64,000 nucleotides of DNA from Bacillota bacterium (GCA_023435705.1 JAEYRH010000011.1:11084-75083), one strand, 5' to 3'; positions 46,887-56,040 are shown, counted from the stretch's first letter. The notes: generated by a model from the letters alone, not told the origin. A program made the numbers and translations.

Positions 46887-47702
46887 ATGTCTGAAAGACT
46901 GAAGCTGCATGGTTTTAACAATCTCACGAAAACCCTTTCCTTCAACATGTATGACCTCTGCTTTACCAGAACCGTGGAGGACCGGGAAGCCTATATCAAA
47001 TATATCGACGAAAGCTATAACGCTGACAGGCTCACCCGCATCCTCGAACATGTGACGCAAATCATCGGCGCCAATGTGTTGAACATCGCAAAACAGGACT
47101 ATGACCCCCAGGGGGCTAGCGTGACGATCCTCGTGTGCGAGGAACCCCACGGCAAGCATGTGTCCAACCAGGAATCCCCCGGCCCTTCGCCGGAGGCCGT
47201 TGTCGCCCATTTGGATAAAAGCCACATCACCGTGCACACCTATCCGGAATATCACCCAGACGGCGGCGTTTGCACCTTCCGGGCGGACATTGACGTGTCC
47301 ACCTGCGGGCAGATCTCGCCGCTGAAGGCATTGAACTACCTGATCCAGAGCTTCGACCCGGATATTATGACGATGGATTACCTGGTGCGCGGCTTCACCC
47401 GCGACATCACCGGGCACAAGCTGTTCATCGACCACGACATCAGCTCCATCCAGAACTTCATTCCGGAGCCGATCCAGGACCGCTACCAGATGATCGACGT
47501 GAACATGTATCAGGAGAATGTCTTTCACACCAAATGCAAGCTGAAGGCATTCGATCTGGACAATTACCTGTTTGGCTTCACCGAAAAGGAGATTCATCCC
47601 GGTGAGAGCAAGGATATCGCAAGGAAGCTCCGCCGCGAGATGGACGAAATCTTCTACGGCAGAAATTTGCCAGGCGGCAACCAAGGCTGGTGGAAAGAAT
47701 GA
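46887..47702 (+). CDS. speD: S-adenosylmethionine decarboxylase proenzyme (SpeD, E. coli type)
   Basis: Pyruvoyl enzyme making decarboxylated SAM, the aminopropyl donor for spermidine; 271 residues, close to the 264 of E. coli SpeD. The self-cleavage site is [13 protein letters not shown] with Ser112 becoming pyruvate. Flanking blocks such as [20 protein letters not shown]-like [40 protein letters not shown] and GRNLPGG are all present. The ATG at 46887 follows AAGGCGAGG. Its stop overlaps the next start by four bases (ATGA), so it is coupled to the arginine decarboxylase. The large (class 1A) form is more typical of Gammaproteobacteria than of Bacilli; some Clostridia have it. Confidence 0.96.
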   Translation: MSERLKLHGFNNLTKTLSFNMYDLCFTRTVEDREAYIKYIDESYNADRLTRILEHVTQIIGANVLNIAKQDYDPQGASVTILVCEEPHGKHVSNQESPGPSPEAVVAHLDKSHITVHTYPEYHPDGGVCTFRADIDVSTCGQISPLKALNYLIQSFDPDIMTMDYLVRGFTRDITGHKLFIDHDISSIQNFIPEPIQDRYQMIDVNMYQENVFHTKCKLKAFDLDNYLFGFTEKEIHPGESKDIARKLRREMDEIFYGRNLPGGNQGWWKE

Positions 47703-49141
47703 AACACAATGTGACGCCGCTCTATTCGGCGCTGGACCAATATGCCAAGGCAGGAACCTATCATTTCGACGTGCCGGGCCACAAGAAGCGCATCGCGCTT
47801 GGTGGCGTGTTTGACAGGCGCATGATGCGCTTTGACGCCAACAGCACCCGGGGTCTGGATCTGCTGAGCAACCCCAGCGGCGTGATCGCCGAGGCCGAGG
47901 CGCTCATTGCCGACGCCTACAGCGCCGACGCCGCCTTCATGCTGGTGAACGGATCCACCTGCGGCGTGCAGGCAATGATCCTAACGGCCTGCGGCCCCAG
48001 AGACAAGATCCTGATGCCCCGCAACGTGCATAAGTCTGCCATCGGCGGCGTGATTATGACCGGGTGCACACCGGTCTTCATCGAGCCGGAGATCGACCAC
48101 GAATTCGGCATCGTCAACGGCATGTCTTATGCCTCCGTTTTGAAGGCCATCCAGGAGAACCCGGACGCCAAGGCGCTGTTTGTTGTGAACCCCACCTATT
48201 TCGGCGCGGTGTCAGACTTGAGGTCCATCATCCGGCTGTGCCACCGCAAGCGCATCGCGGTGCTGGTGGACGAAGCCCATGGCGCCCACTTCCCCTTTCA
48301 TCCGGACTTCCCCGACGAGGCGATGGCGCTGGGCGCCGATATGAGCACGGTGAGCATGCACAAGACCGTCGGGTCGCTCACACAAAGCTCGGTGCTGCTG
48401 CTGAATGAGCGGCATTTCTGCCGGGCCGACGTGCGCTCGGCAATCAACCTGATGCAGACCACCAGCGCCTCCTACCTGCTGATGAGCAGCATGGATGTGG
48501 CGCGCAAAAAGCTGGTGCTCGAAGGCAAGGCCCTGTATACGAACCTGCTGGCGCTGGTCGATGATGCCAAGGCCCGCATCTATAAGATCCCGGGTCTTGA
48601 TGTGCTGAACCGCGACGATGTGAACGGCGCCGGCATGTATGACTATGACGAGACCAAGATCGTCGTGCGCATGAACGAGCTGGGCATGACCGGGTTTGAG
48701 GCCTATGACATCCTGAAGAATGAATACAACATCCAGATGGAGCTGGCGGAGGCCTATGTGGTGCTGGCCGTTGTAGGCGTGGGCGACGACGAGGAAACGC
48801 TGAACCGGCTGGTGGATGCGCTGGAGGACATGAGCCGCCGCTTCTATGGCAAGCGGGAGCCGCTGACCGTGCAGATGGCAGGGTTCTTTGACAAGCCCAA
48901 GGCGGTCATCAACCCGAGGGACGCCTGGTATGCGCCCAAGCGCGTGGTGAAGCTGACCGAAAGCATCGGCGAGGTGAGCGGTGATTCGCTGATGATTTAT
49001 CCGCCGGGAATCCCGCTGGTGATCCCCGGCGAGCGCATCACCGAGGCCATTGTGGATCACTACCGGTTCTATCTGAAGAACCACTGCAAGGTGCTGACCG
49101 ACGAGGATGAAGAGGGAGCGATCACAATACTGGGCGAGTGA
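47699..49141 (+). CDS. speA: Arginine decarboxylase (fold-type I, short form)
   Basis: A PLP enzyme of the Orn/Lys/Arg decarboxylase family, 480 residues, the compact Bacillus-type form. [12 protein letters not shown] near the N-terminus is characteristic. The PLP-lysine is Lys222 in [20 protein letters not shown], with the preceding VDEAHGAHF. The C-terminal domain [14 protein letters not shown] is typical. With speB at 50857 and no ornithine route visible, arginine is the likely substrate, giving agmatine; lysine or ornithine activity cannot be excluded by motif. It overlaps speD (ATGA) and is ended by a strong terminator at 49151. Confidence 0.92.
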   Translation: MKHNVTPLYSALDQYAKAGTYHFDVPGHKKRIALGGVFDRRMMRFDANSTRGLDLLSNPSGVIAEAEALIADAYSADAAFMLVNGSTCGVQAMILTACGPRDKILMPRNVHKSAIGGVIMTGCTPVFIEPEIDHEFGIVNGMSYASVLKAIQENPDAKALFVVNPTYFGAVSDLRSIIRLCHRKRIAVLVDEAHGAHFPFHPDFPDEAMALGADMSTVSMHKTVGSLTQSSVLLLNERHFCRADVRSAINLMQTTSASYLLMSSMDVARKKLVLEGKALYTNLLALVDDAKARIYKIPGLDVLNRDDVNGAGMYDYDETKIVVRMNELGMTGFEAYDILKNEYNIQMELAEAYVVLAVVGVGDDEETLNRLVDALEDMSRRFYGKREPLTVQMAGFFDKPKAVINPRDAWYAPKRVVKLTESIGEVSGDSLMIYPPGIPLVIPGERITEAIVDHYRFYLKNHCKVLTDEDEEGAITILGE

Positions 49142-49150
49142 ACTGAATAT

Positions 49151-49178
49151 GGGCGGGGGAAGCCCCCGCCCTTTTATT
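49151..49178 (+). terminator. Terminator after speA
   Basis: GGGCGGGGG pairs with CCCCCGCCC (9 bp, loop AAG), followed by TTTTATTTT. It separates speD-speA from speE. Confidence 0.85.
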
Positions 49179-49221
49179 TTGGCACCGGGTTGGTATAATA
49201 GTCCATAATCGGGCGAATATC

Positions 49222-49640
49222 GCTGGCCGGGACGGAGCCAACAAAGCGGGCCGGGACGGAGCCAATAAAGCGGGCCGGGACGGAGCCCGGCCCCTACTGA
49301 AAAGTCCTACTACTGAACTCTGAGATGAATGGGCTTGTCCCCCTCCTGAGGGGGATGTCGCGAAGCGACAGGGGGAGTAAGCCGTGCAGGGCGCAGCCCT
49401 GCATACCACCCCCCTCCCAATGGCAGTCTTGAAAGAGATCATTGGTTTGGTAGGAAATCCCCCCTGTCGCTGTGGCGACATCCCCCCTTGAATTTTTGCC
49501 TGCGGCAATCCCCCCTGCCACTTTGTGGCATCCCCCCTTCGCAAGGGGGGTGCAATTATCCCCTTCACATGCTGTGGTGTGGAAAAGGACGAAGGCAACC
49601 CCCTTATGAAGGGGGTGCCGCCCATAGGGCGGCGGGGGAT
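49222..49640. repeat. Dense repeat array between speA and speE
   Basis: Family A occurs in three tandem partial copies (GGCCGGGACGGAGCC spaced 25 nt apart from 49225), the last complete at 49270-49300. A family C unit lies at 49334-49380 (CTTGTCCCCCTCCTGAGGGG). A GTGCAGGGCGCAGCCCTGCA palindrome follows at 49383-49402, then family B (AAATCCCCCCTGTCGCTGTG, CCCCCCTTGAATTTTTGCC, 49457-49500) and a further CCCCCCTTCGCAAGGGGGG pair. No gene. A TATAAT at 49194 could be part of the speE promoter. Confidence 0.7.
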
Positions 49641-49695
49641 TTGGCAGTGATGTTTAATTCTTAATAAAGATTGCCCGGCAATGGAGGCTAAATCA

Positions 49696-50571
49696 ATGCT
49701 CGACCTATGGTATTCCGAACACCATGCCGACGACGTCAAGCTTTCCATCCAGGTGGACCGCCACCTGCACAGCGAAACGTCGGCTTTTCAGCAGATTGAT
49801 TTCTTTGACAGCCAGACGCTGGGCCGGTTCTTCACGCTGGACGGCCTGATGATGGTGAACGAAAAGGACGAGTTTGCCTATCACGACATGATCTGCCACC
49901 CGGCCTTTGCCGTGAACCCCGGCATCAAGAAGGTGCTTGTTATCGGCGGCGGCGACGGCGGCACGGCCCGCGAATGCGCCCGGTATGCCGGTGTGGAGCG
50001 CATCGACATGGTGGAGATTGACGAGCGCGTGGTGCGCCTGTGCCAGCAATACCTGCCGCAGACGGCCTCGGCGATGGGCAGCGACCCCCGCATCCGCCTC
50101 TATTTCGAAGACGGACTGGCCTTCGTGGCCAACGCGCCGGATGGCGCCTATGACCTTATTCTGGTGGACTCCACCGACCCCATCGGCCCCGGAGAGGGGT
50201 TGTTCACCGAGGCGTTTTACCGTGACTGCCACCGGGTGCTCAATGACCGGGGTATTTTGGTGAACCAGCACGAAAGCCCCTATTATGACCGAGACGTGCG
50301 CCGGATGATGCGGGCCCACGCAAAACTCCACCGCACGTTCCCGGTGGCGCGGGTGTATGAGTTCCACATGCCCACCTATCCCAGCGGGCACTGGCTGTTT
50401 GGATTTGCCAGCAAAGGGCTTGATCCTGTGAAAGACATCCAGGCGGATGCGTGGAATGGCTTTGGTTTGAAGACCCGGTATTACAACACCGAGCTGCACC
50501 GCGCGGCATTCGCGCTGCCCAGCTATGTGAATGAGTATTTGGAGCGGGCGAGGAATGAGGGGTGGGAGTAA
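49696..50571 (+). CDS. speE: Spermidine synthase
   Basis: Transfers an aminopropyl group from decarboxylated SAM to putrescine; 291 residues. The Rossmann-type motif VIGGGDGGTARECARY (81-96), DMVEIDERVVRLCQQYLP, and the catalytic aspartate loop VDSTDPIGPGEGLF (about 156-169) are intact. The N-terminus has DGLMMVNEKDEFAYHDMICH, the family's gate region. The ATG at 49696 lies 7 nt after GGAGG. It lies in the same pathway cluster as speD-speA but is separated by a terminator and repeats, so it likely has its own promoter. Confidence 0.96.
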   Translation: MLDLWYSEHHADDVKLSIQVDRHLHSETSAFQQIDFFDSQTLGRFFTLDGLMMVNEKDEFAYHDMICHPAFAVNPGIKKVLVIGGGDGGTARECARYAGVERIDMVEIDERVVRLCQQYLPQTASAMGSDPRIRLYFEDGLAFVANAPDGAYDLILVDSTDPIGPGEGLFTEAFYRDCHRVLNDRGILVNQHESPYYDRDVRRMMRAHAKLHRTFPVARVYEFHMPTYPSGHWLFGFASKGLDPVKDIQADAWNGFGLKTRYYNTELHRAAFALPSYVNEYLERARNEGWE

Positions 50572-50589
50572 TCCCCCCCTATTGCCGAG

Positions 50590-50852
50590 TAACTCCCTCC
50601 GTCACCTGCGGTGACACCTCCCTCATTGACCCCCACCGCCTTTGGCGGTGTCACCCCTAGAAGGGGTGATAGAGAGGGAGGCAAGTTCGTCAACGAAACT
50701 GTGTTAGAGGTGCACTTGTCCCCCTCGCTGAGGGGGATGTCGCGAAGCGATAGGGGGAGTTCGATGCAGGGCGCAGCCCTGCAAACCACCATTACCAACG
50801 AACCCTCACCCCCGGCCCCTCCCCCAGGGGATTGGGGGAGGGGAGAGGAGTT
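50590..50852. repeat. Family D, C and G repeats before speB, providing its ribosome site
   Basis: Family D-like CTCCCTCCGTCACCTGCGGT ... CACCTCCCTCATT, a CCACCGCCTTTGGCGGTGTC palindrome, family C at 50714-50760, then GCAGGGCGCAGCCCTGC. Family G (50811-50850: GGCCCCTCCCCCAGGGGATT, GGGGGAGGGGAGAGGAG) ends with the AGAGGAG that serves as the speB Shine-Dalgarno, 6 nt before the ATG. Confidence 0.65.
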
Positions 50853-50856
50853 AAAC

Positions 50857-51717
50857 ATGATCACATCGGTCCCCATGAAAGACTGGCGCTTCCTCGGCTG
50901 CACGGCGGCTTATGCCGATGCAGCCATCGTGCTGTTTGGTGCGCCCTTTGACGGCACGGTGAGCTACCGCGCCGGCACGCGCTTTGGGCCCCAGGCAGCC
51001 CGGAGCGAATCCTTCGGCATCGAGACCTGGAGCCCCTACCAGTTGGCCGATCTGGAGGATGCGGCGGTGTGCGACCTGGGCGACATCGACGTGCCCATTG
51101 GCAACACGCCGGAAACGCTGAGGATGATAGGCGAATTGTCAGCGCAGGTGTTTGCCGGCGGCAAAAAGCTACTGATGGTGGGCGGCGAGCACCTGGTGAG
51201 CCTCCCGGCGATCAAGGCTGCAGCAGAGAAATACTCCGATTTGCATGTGGTTCATTTTGACGCACACGCCGATTTGCGCGAGGATTATCTGGGCGAGAAG
51301 AACTCCCACGCCTCGGCGATCAGGCGGGTGCAGGAGGTGCTGGGCGACGGCAGGATCTGGCAGTTCGGCATCCGCAGCGGCACGCAGGAGGAATTCCAGT
51401 GGGCGGCGGAGGGCCACACGGCGCTGACCGCCTTTGATTTTGAGGGGCTGGCGGAGGCTGCCGGGGCATTGCGCGGCAAGCCGGTCTACCTCACGGTGGA
51501 CCTGGATGTGCTGGATTCGTCTGTATTCCCCGGCACAGGCACGCCGGAGGCCGGTGGCGTCACGTTCCGGGAACTGATGAATGCGTTTGGGGTGCTGAAG
51601 GGTCTGGACATCGTGGGCGCCGACGCCGTGGAGCTTTCACCGCCCTATGACCCCAGCGGCGGCAGCACCGCCGTGGCCTGCAAGGTGATCCGGGAGCTGG
51701 CGCTGCTGATGGCCTGA
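50857..51717 (+). CDS. speB: Agmatinase
   Basis: A ureohydrolase converting agmatine to putrescine and urea; 286 residues. The dimanganese ligands are in place: GGEHLVSLP (His112), VHFDAHADLRED (about 133-144, D-A-H-A-D), and VDLDVLDSSVFPGTGTPEAG (about 214-233). The N-terminus GAPFDGTVSYRAGTRFGPQA is family-typical. The ATG at 50857 follows GAGGAG. It completes the route arginine, agmatine, putrescine, spermidine with speA, speE and speD. The gene may depend on a ribosome site inside a repeat unit, which is unusual. Confidence 0.95.
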   Translation: MITSVPMKDWRFLGCTAAYADAAIVLFGAPFDGTVSYRAGTRFGPQAARSESFGIETWSPYQLADLEDAAVCDLGDIDVPIGNTPETLRMIGELSAQVFAGGKKLLMVGGEHLVSLPAIKAAAEKYSDLHVVHFDAHADLREDYLGEKNSHASAIRRVQEVLGDGRIWQFGIRSGTQEEFQWAAEGHTALTAFDFEGLAEAAGALRGKPVYLTVDLDVLDSSVFPGTGTPEAGGVTFRELMNAFGVLKGLDIVGADAVELSPPYDPSGGSTAVACKVIRELALLMA

Positions 51718-51769
51718 GGTCATACACCTTTTGGCCGCCTCGGTCTGCTGAAACAACCGTTTTTATGAC

Positions 51770-51806
51770 ACCCCTTCTTGTGGTTTCACAAAAGGGGTTT
51801 TCATTT
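51770..51806 (+). terminator. Terminator after speB
   Basis: ACCCCTT (one bulged C) TTGTG pairs with CACAAAAGGGGT around GTTT, then TTTC and a T-rich tract. It lies 53 nt after the speB stop. Confidence 0.8.
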
Positions 51807-51923
51807 TTCCATGCATCCTTTATAATTTGTTTATCATAATATTGTAATATATAACCAGATGATGTAATATCTATCCTGTAAGCATTGTTAATTAATTAAC
51901 AATTGAAAGGGGGTCGCCGACGG

Positions 51924-52202
51924 ATGTACGCAACCAAGATTATCATGAAGAAGAACGCCGCCGTGAGCGATGAACTGCAGGCCATCGACCGGGTGTATGT
52001 GGTGGGAAATGTGTTTTTCCAAACCGGTTGGTATAAGCCGGAGTTTCTGCACGACTATTTGAAGGCCAACCCCAGATCCATCCAGGTAAACCTGGCACCG
52101 TTCCCGCCGATGAGCCCCGCCGGGGAGACGGGCAGTAAATTCGTGATGTCGGCTCCGGGCAAAAACGAGAAGGATGTGCTGCTGAGCCTGCCAAGGGAAT
52201 AA
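51924..52202 (+). CDS. Small DUF3892-like protein
   Basis: A 92-residue protein (MYATKIIMKKNAAVSDELQA ... FVMSAPGKNEKDVLLSLPRE). The C-terminal pattern, a strand, a charged loop and a LxLP ending, resembles DUF3892, a small domain common in phage and Firmicute genomes. The match is weak. The ATG at 51924 follows AAAGGGGG at about 10-nt spacing. An AT-rich stretch just upstream (51820-51900) is a possible promoter. Function is unknown; it opens the phage-derived segment. Confidence 0.5.
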   Translation: MYATKIIMKKNAAVSDELQAIDRVYVVGNVFFQTGWYKPEFLHDYLKANPRSIQVNLAPFPPMSPAGETGSKFVMSAPGKNEKDVLLSLPRE

Positions 52203-52375
52203 TGCGATGCGATGCTGCGCGGCTCCAATCGGGGCCGCTTTTTGTTCTTCTGCCCATCGCCGTGTATTAGTCTGGACAGGCCGCGCGCCGGTTCGCTATG
52301 CTGTTTGTGAACGGCATCAAGCCGATGCCCGGCCCGGTGGGGCGCATGCGGGCGGGAGGGTGGAGGGTTTCTTTC

Positions 52376-52846
52376 ATGGCGTTGTTACAAGCGGAAACAG
52401 TGGCAAAAGCAGCCGGTAAGGCAACCCGGCGGGTGGCGGGTCAGCCGGATTGGCGGCGGATGGCCGAACAGGCCGTGGAATCAGGCGCGATGGCGGCGGA
52501 GGCGCTGCCGGCGGCGATGAGCCTGGCCGGCCAGATCGGGCGGCTGGAGTCGCGTTATGAGCAGTATTACCGGCTGGGTGAGGAGGATCCGGAAGTAAAG
52601 AAAGCCCAGTCCTCCCCGGAAGCGCTGGACAAGATGGGCAAGTGCGAAAAGCAACTGGCAGAATTGAAGCAGCGCTTCTTCGAGCTGGCCGGGCTGGATC
52701 GGCAACACGCCGCCCGCACGAGGCTCATGGAATTGCAGGCGGAGGCCGCCGGGCAGGGCGGCGAGGTGGTGCTGAAGCTGGAGGGGTTTGGGGAATCCCT
52801 GGCCGGGACGGAGCCTTATGAACGGGCCGGGACATCATCCCAATAA
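52376..52846 (+). CDS. Hypothetical helical protein, possibly phage-derived; end formed by a repeat
   Basis: A 156-residue, Ala/Glu/Gln-rich, probably all-helical protein: MALLQAETVAKAAGKATRRV, SLAGQIGRLESRYEQYYRLG, KMGKCEKQLAELKQRFFELA. GGAGGG lies 8 nt before the ATG. The last 16 residues (SLAGTEPYERAGTSSQ) are encoded by a family A repeat array starting at about 52799, so the authentic end is missing or altered. It precedes a terminase gene, so a small-terminase or other packaging role is possible but not shown by sequence. Confidence 0.45.
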   Translation: MALLQAETVAKAAGKATRRVAGQPDWRRMAEQAVESGAMAAEALPAAMSLAGQIGRLESRYEQYYRLGEEDPEVKKAQSSPEALDKMGKCEKQLAELKQRFFELAGLDRQHAARTRLMELQAEAAGQGGEVVLKLEGFGESLAGTEPYERAGTSSQ

Positions 52847-53290
52847 ACGGGCCGGGACGGAGCCCGGCCCCTACTGATAAGGTTGTCTGCTACACCCTGG
52901 GAAGAATGAACTTGTCCCCCTCTTGAGGGGGATGTCGCTCCGACAGGAGCGACAGGGGGAGTAAGCCGTGCAGGGCGTAGCCCTGCAAACCACCACCCCC
53001 CTCCCCATGGCAGTTGATACAGAACCGGATGGATTGACCGGGGAGGGGGCAGGGGGTGGGGAAGTTCGAAATCCCCCCTGCCGCTTGCGAGCGGTATCCC
53101 CCCTTGAATTTTTGCCTATGGCAAAAACAAAGGGGGTAGGGAGTGCTTCGAACAGATGCGGGGTAGCGGGGCGCAGCCCCGCAAGTTCACCCCCTCCCCA
53201 TGGCATTTGATACAGAACCGGACGGTTTGTCCGGGGAGGGGGCAGGAGATGGGGAAGTTCGAAATCCCCCCTGCCGCCTATAGACAACCA
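52799..53290. repeat. Dense repeat array before the terminase gene
   Basis: Family A in tandem (GGCCGGGACGGAGCC, GGGCCGGGACATCATCC, then a complete unit 52848-52878), family C at 52911-52961 with a GTCGCTCCGACAGGAGCGAC insert, a GTGCAGGGCGTAGCCCTGCA palindrome, and two rounds of CCCCATGGCAGTTGATACAG / CCCCATGGCATTTGATACAG. Family B follows at 53069-53145 and again, truncated, at 53262-53280. No gene. It is the longest repeat block in the window. Confidence 0.7.
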
Positions 53291-53355
53291 TTTTACACAA
53301 CTCATCACAGTCTCTTCTTTCTCCTACTTTATTTGCTTTTCAAGGAGTGTATTCC

Positions 53356-54783
53356 ATGCGCCAGGAAATCACCATAGCCTATCGCCCCACGGAAAAACAG
53401 CTGCTGCTGCACCGCTCCACCGCCGATGAAGCTTTGTATGGCGGCGCGGCCGGCGGCGGCAAGAGCACGGCGCTGGTGGCAGACGCGTTCATCCGCTGCA
53501 TGAAGACAGCCGGCGTGAGCGCCTATCTGTTTCGGCGCACTTATCCGGAGCTGATGGACACACTGGTGCCGGCGGCGCGGCGGCTCATCCCCGACTGCGC
53601 GGGGAAATATGTTGCTTCGGCCCATGAGGTGAGGCTCAAAAACGGCAGCGTGCTGCGATTCCGCCATGTGCAGAACGATGGCGATGTGCGCGCCTATCAG
53701 GGCGCGGAGATGCAATACCTCTACATCGACGAGCTGACGCACTTCCCCAAGGCCGTCTATGACTATCTGAAGACCCGCGTGAGGGCGCGGAAGGAGCTTG
53801 GCGTGGCGCCGTTGGTGCGCTGCGCCACCAACCCCGGCGGGCCCGGCCACGGCTGGGTGAAGCAGCATTTTGTGGACCCCTGCCCCGACGGGGGGCAGCG
53901 GGAGCTGGCGGTGTGGTCGGAGACACTGGGGCGCTCGGAGCGGCGGGTGGTGGAATACATCCCGGCCAGGGCGGCGGATAACCCTCATTTGAATGAGAAG
54001 TATGTGTTTGAGCTGGAGCAAAAGCCCCGGCAGCTGCGGGAGGCGCTGCTGCTGGGCCGGTGGGACGCCTTTGAGGGCCAGGTGTTTTCCGAGTGGCGCG
54101 ACGAGCCCGCCCATTATGCCGACGGCATCGGCACCCATGTGATCGACCCCTTCCCGGTGCCGAAGGATTGGCCCCGGTGGTGCAGCTTCGACTTCGGGTT
54201 TGCCAAGCCCTTTTCGGTGGGCTGGTGGGCTGTGGGCCCTGATGGCCGCGTCACCCGCACCGGCGAGTGGTATGGCTGCACCGGCACAGCCGACGAGGGC
54301 CTGCGCATCGACCCGGTGGCCATTGCCCGGGGCATCCTGGAGCGGGAGCGGGCGATGGACCCCGGCGCGGCTTTTGCCCGGGTAGCCGACCCTTCAATCT
54401 TTGACGAGAGCCGGGGCATGAGCGTGGCGCGGCAGATGGCCCAGGCCGGCGTGACCTTCTTGCGGGGCGACAACAAGCGCCTGCCCGGCAAGATGCAGCT
54501 GCACTACCGGCTCAGCATGGGGCAGGAGGGCAAGCCGGGCTTGCAGGTCTTCCGCACCTGCAGGCAGTTTATCCGCACGGTGCCTTCACTGTGCTACAGC
54601 GCCACAAACCCGGAGGATGTGGACACCGCAGCGGAAGACCACATTTATGACGAGACCCGCTATTTCCTGATGGCCAACCCAGTCGGTAATGCGCCCAAAC
54701 CCCCATCGGCGCTGAAGGGCTGGCGGCCCCCGGCACTGGATCCGTTCGCGGCGGAGAAGAAGGCCGGGAACCCGTGGCATTGA
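53356..54783 (+). CDS. Phage terminase large subunit
   Basis: An ATP-driven DNA-packaging motor with nuclease domain, 475 residues. The ATPase has Walker A YGGAAGGGKST (28-38) and Walker B MQYLYIDELTHF (about 119-130) with the adjoining coupling motif CATNPGG. The RNase-H-like nuclease begins WCSFDFGF (about 280). It matches the Terminase_6/gp17-like group. AAGGAG precedes the ATG at 53356. No portal, capsid or tail genes follow; the next gene is a toxin module. It is therefore a prophage relic or a packaging gene kept with the toxin locus. Confidence 0.9.
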   Translation: MRQEITIAYRPTEKQLLLHRSTADEALYGGAAGGGKSTALVADAFIRCMKTAGVSAYLFRRTYPELMDTLVPAARRLIPDCAGKYVASAHEVRLKNGSVLRFRHVQNDGDVRAYQGAEMQYLYIDELTHFPKAVYDYLKTRVRARKELGVAPLVRCATNPGGPGHGWVKQHFVDPCPDGGQRELAVWSETLGRSERRVVEYIPARAADNPHLNEKYVFELEQKPRQLREALLLGRWDAFEGQVFSEWRDEPAHYADGIGTHVIDPFPVPKDWPRWCSFDFGFAKPFSVGWWAVGPDGRVTRTGEWYGCTGTADEGLRIDPVAIARGILERERAMDPGAAFARVADPSIFDESRGMSVARQMAQAGVTFLRGDNKRLPGKMQLHYRLSMGQEGKPGLQVFRTCRQFIRTVPSLCYSATNPEDVDTAAEDHIYDETRYFLMANPVGNAPKPPSALKGWRPPALDPFAAEKKAGNPWH

Positions 54784-54790
54784 GGCCCCG

Positions 54791-55561
54791 GTGCTCCAAG
54801 GCCTCCCCGTTGACAGACGCGTTGCCCTGTACATAAAATTGAAACAGAACAATGGAACCATATCGGGCGATGATCTCAAAGCGCTTGGCATTGCCCAGGA
54901 GCAAAGCTGGTTTGACCGGAAATTTGGAGGTATGGCTGGGCCTGAGGATATGGCTGACCTTGTGATGGCAGCCTATCGCGCTGCCGGGGTCGATTATACG
55001 CTGGACCGCATAGAAAGCGAGGAGAGGCAGCGGAAGTTCGAGGAGGCGATGGGCGCGATTCTGCTGATGTCCGCAACCGGGCAGGGCGGCAGGCAGCCGG
55101 CGAAGGGAAAGGCTCCGGCGGAGAAGACTTCGAATGGGAAAACTGGTAAGAGCCAAAATCAAGTAGCTTCTGGAAATAAGTCGGCTACAACCCAAGCTAC
55201 TGCTAAATCTAGATTCTCTGGAAGATTACTGAAGGTCAATAATCCAGATCCTGCTGCTGATACTTTAGCAAAACGAATAAGAGGAGAATCACGTGTCAAG
55301 TTTGAGTCTGACCCAGCTGCTAAAGAATTTGATGCAATCAGTAATAATTACATTGCCGAAACAAAGCCTGCACTTAGGGTGCTAAACGAACGAATAAGAA
55401 AGCAAATGAAGACCGCATTTGAGGCAGCTAAAGCAACTGGAAGAAAAGTATATTACCATTTTGAAGGCGCACCGGGGCAGGAGATCATTAATAAGCTTTA
55501 TGAATACAGTGAGAGGTATAATGTTGAGGTTATCATAGACGTAGAGCCACTATTTAAGTAG
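54791..55561 (+). CDS. Polymorphic toxin with restriction-endonuclease-fold C-terminus
   Basis: A 256-residue protein of two parts. Residues 1-120 (VDRRVALYIKLKQNNGTISG, DDLKALGIAQEQSWFDRKFG, MADLVMAAYRAAGVDYT) are GC-rich-coded and may be the remaining part of a phage or delivery module. Residues about 140-256 match restriction-endonuclease-fold toxin domains: RVKFESDPAAKEFDAISNNY, IAETKPALRVLNERIRKQMK, VYYHFEGAPGQEIINKLYEY, with probable catalytic Asp181, Glu190 and Lys192. The coding switches to AT-rich near 55140, exactly at this boundary. The start GTG 54791 lies 8 nt after the terminase stop. The Imm7-like gene follows directly. A nuclease toxin is inferred from the fold. Confidence 0.78.
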   Translation: MLQGLPVDRRVALYIKLKQNNGTISGDDLKALGIAQEQSWFDRKFGGMAGPEDMADLVMAAYRAAGVDYTLDRIESEERQRKFEEAMGAILLMSATGQGGRQPAKGKAPAEKTSNGKTGKSQNQVASGNKSATTQATAKSRFSGRLLKVNNPDPAADTLAKRIRGESRVKFESDPAAKEFDAISNNYIAETKPALRVLNERIRKQMKTAFEAAKATGRKVYYHFEGAPGQEIINKLYEYSERYNVEVIIDVEPLFK

Positions 55562-55572
55562 GAGGAAAACAA

Positions 55573-55974
55573 ATGGTTGAGCTGCATGGCTGGGCTACGA
55601 TTCGGGAGTTCTTTACATTGCAGGATGATGACAGTGATGAGAAGATTGAGCAGATTATTGGTGAACTAGGCGACACAATATCTCGGATCCATTGGGGCAA
55701 TGGATTGCTGGATTTGCGCGCTGTCAACGGAGAGTACTTTCTGACTGTAAACATTTTTACCAATCATAGAGACGATAGAGTCGGTGACGCGCTTCGTTTG
55801 TTTCAGCATATCGCAAAGGTCGCGCCAGGGTCATACGGGTTGCTTTATCTCAATGATGATGAAGATCAAAGCGGGCATGAAAACGAGTTTCTGGTATATT
55901 TGCTCGCGAAAGGCACATTGACAGAACACAAGGACCAACTCCTTTCACCACTCATCCCAACGGTGGAAGAATGA
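55573..55974 (+). CDS. Imm7-family immunity protein
   Basis: A 133-residue cytoplasmic protein matching the Imm7 immunity family: MVELHGWATIREFF at the start, then NIFTNHRDDRVGDALRLFQH, APGSYGLLYLNDDEDQSGHE, and the ending HKDQLLSPLIPTVEE. Imm7 proteins neutralise nuclease toxins of polymorphic loci. It follows the REase-fold toxin by 11 nt with AGGAGG in the gap, an arrangement expected of a cognate pair, and shares its AT-rich codon use. Confidence 0.85.
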   Translation: MVELHGWATIREFFTLQDDDSDEKIEQIIGELGDTISRIHWGNGLLDLRAVNGEYFLTVNIFTNHRDDRVGDALRLFQHIAKVAPGSYGLLYLNDDEDQSGHENEFLVYLLAKGTLTEHKDQLLSPLIPTVEE

Positions 55975-55977
55975 TCA

Positions 55978-56040
55978 AAGCTGCCCGAATTGCTGAGGTA
56001 CATTCAAAAATATGAGAATGCCGAGTGGCCTGAAGAATAA
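55978..56040 (+). pseudogene. 3' remnant of an immunity-type gene
   Basis: CTGCCCGAATTGCTGAGGTA continuing to GAGTGGCCTGAAGAATAA encodes LPELLRYIQKYENAEWPEE and a stop, with no start. It duplicates the 3' end (LPKLLGYIQKYENAEWPEE) of the gene at 56884-57231. The duplication extends beyond the stop to a similar terminator (56054-56081 against 57256-57283). It is a recombination scar left by an earlier copy of that gene. Confidence 0.75.

Noticed and set aside
49222..49640. Regularly repeated palindromes considered as a CRISPR array
   Set aside because: Units differ in type and length, spacing is irregular, no unique spacers of constant length, and no cas genes nearby.
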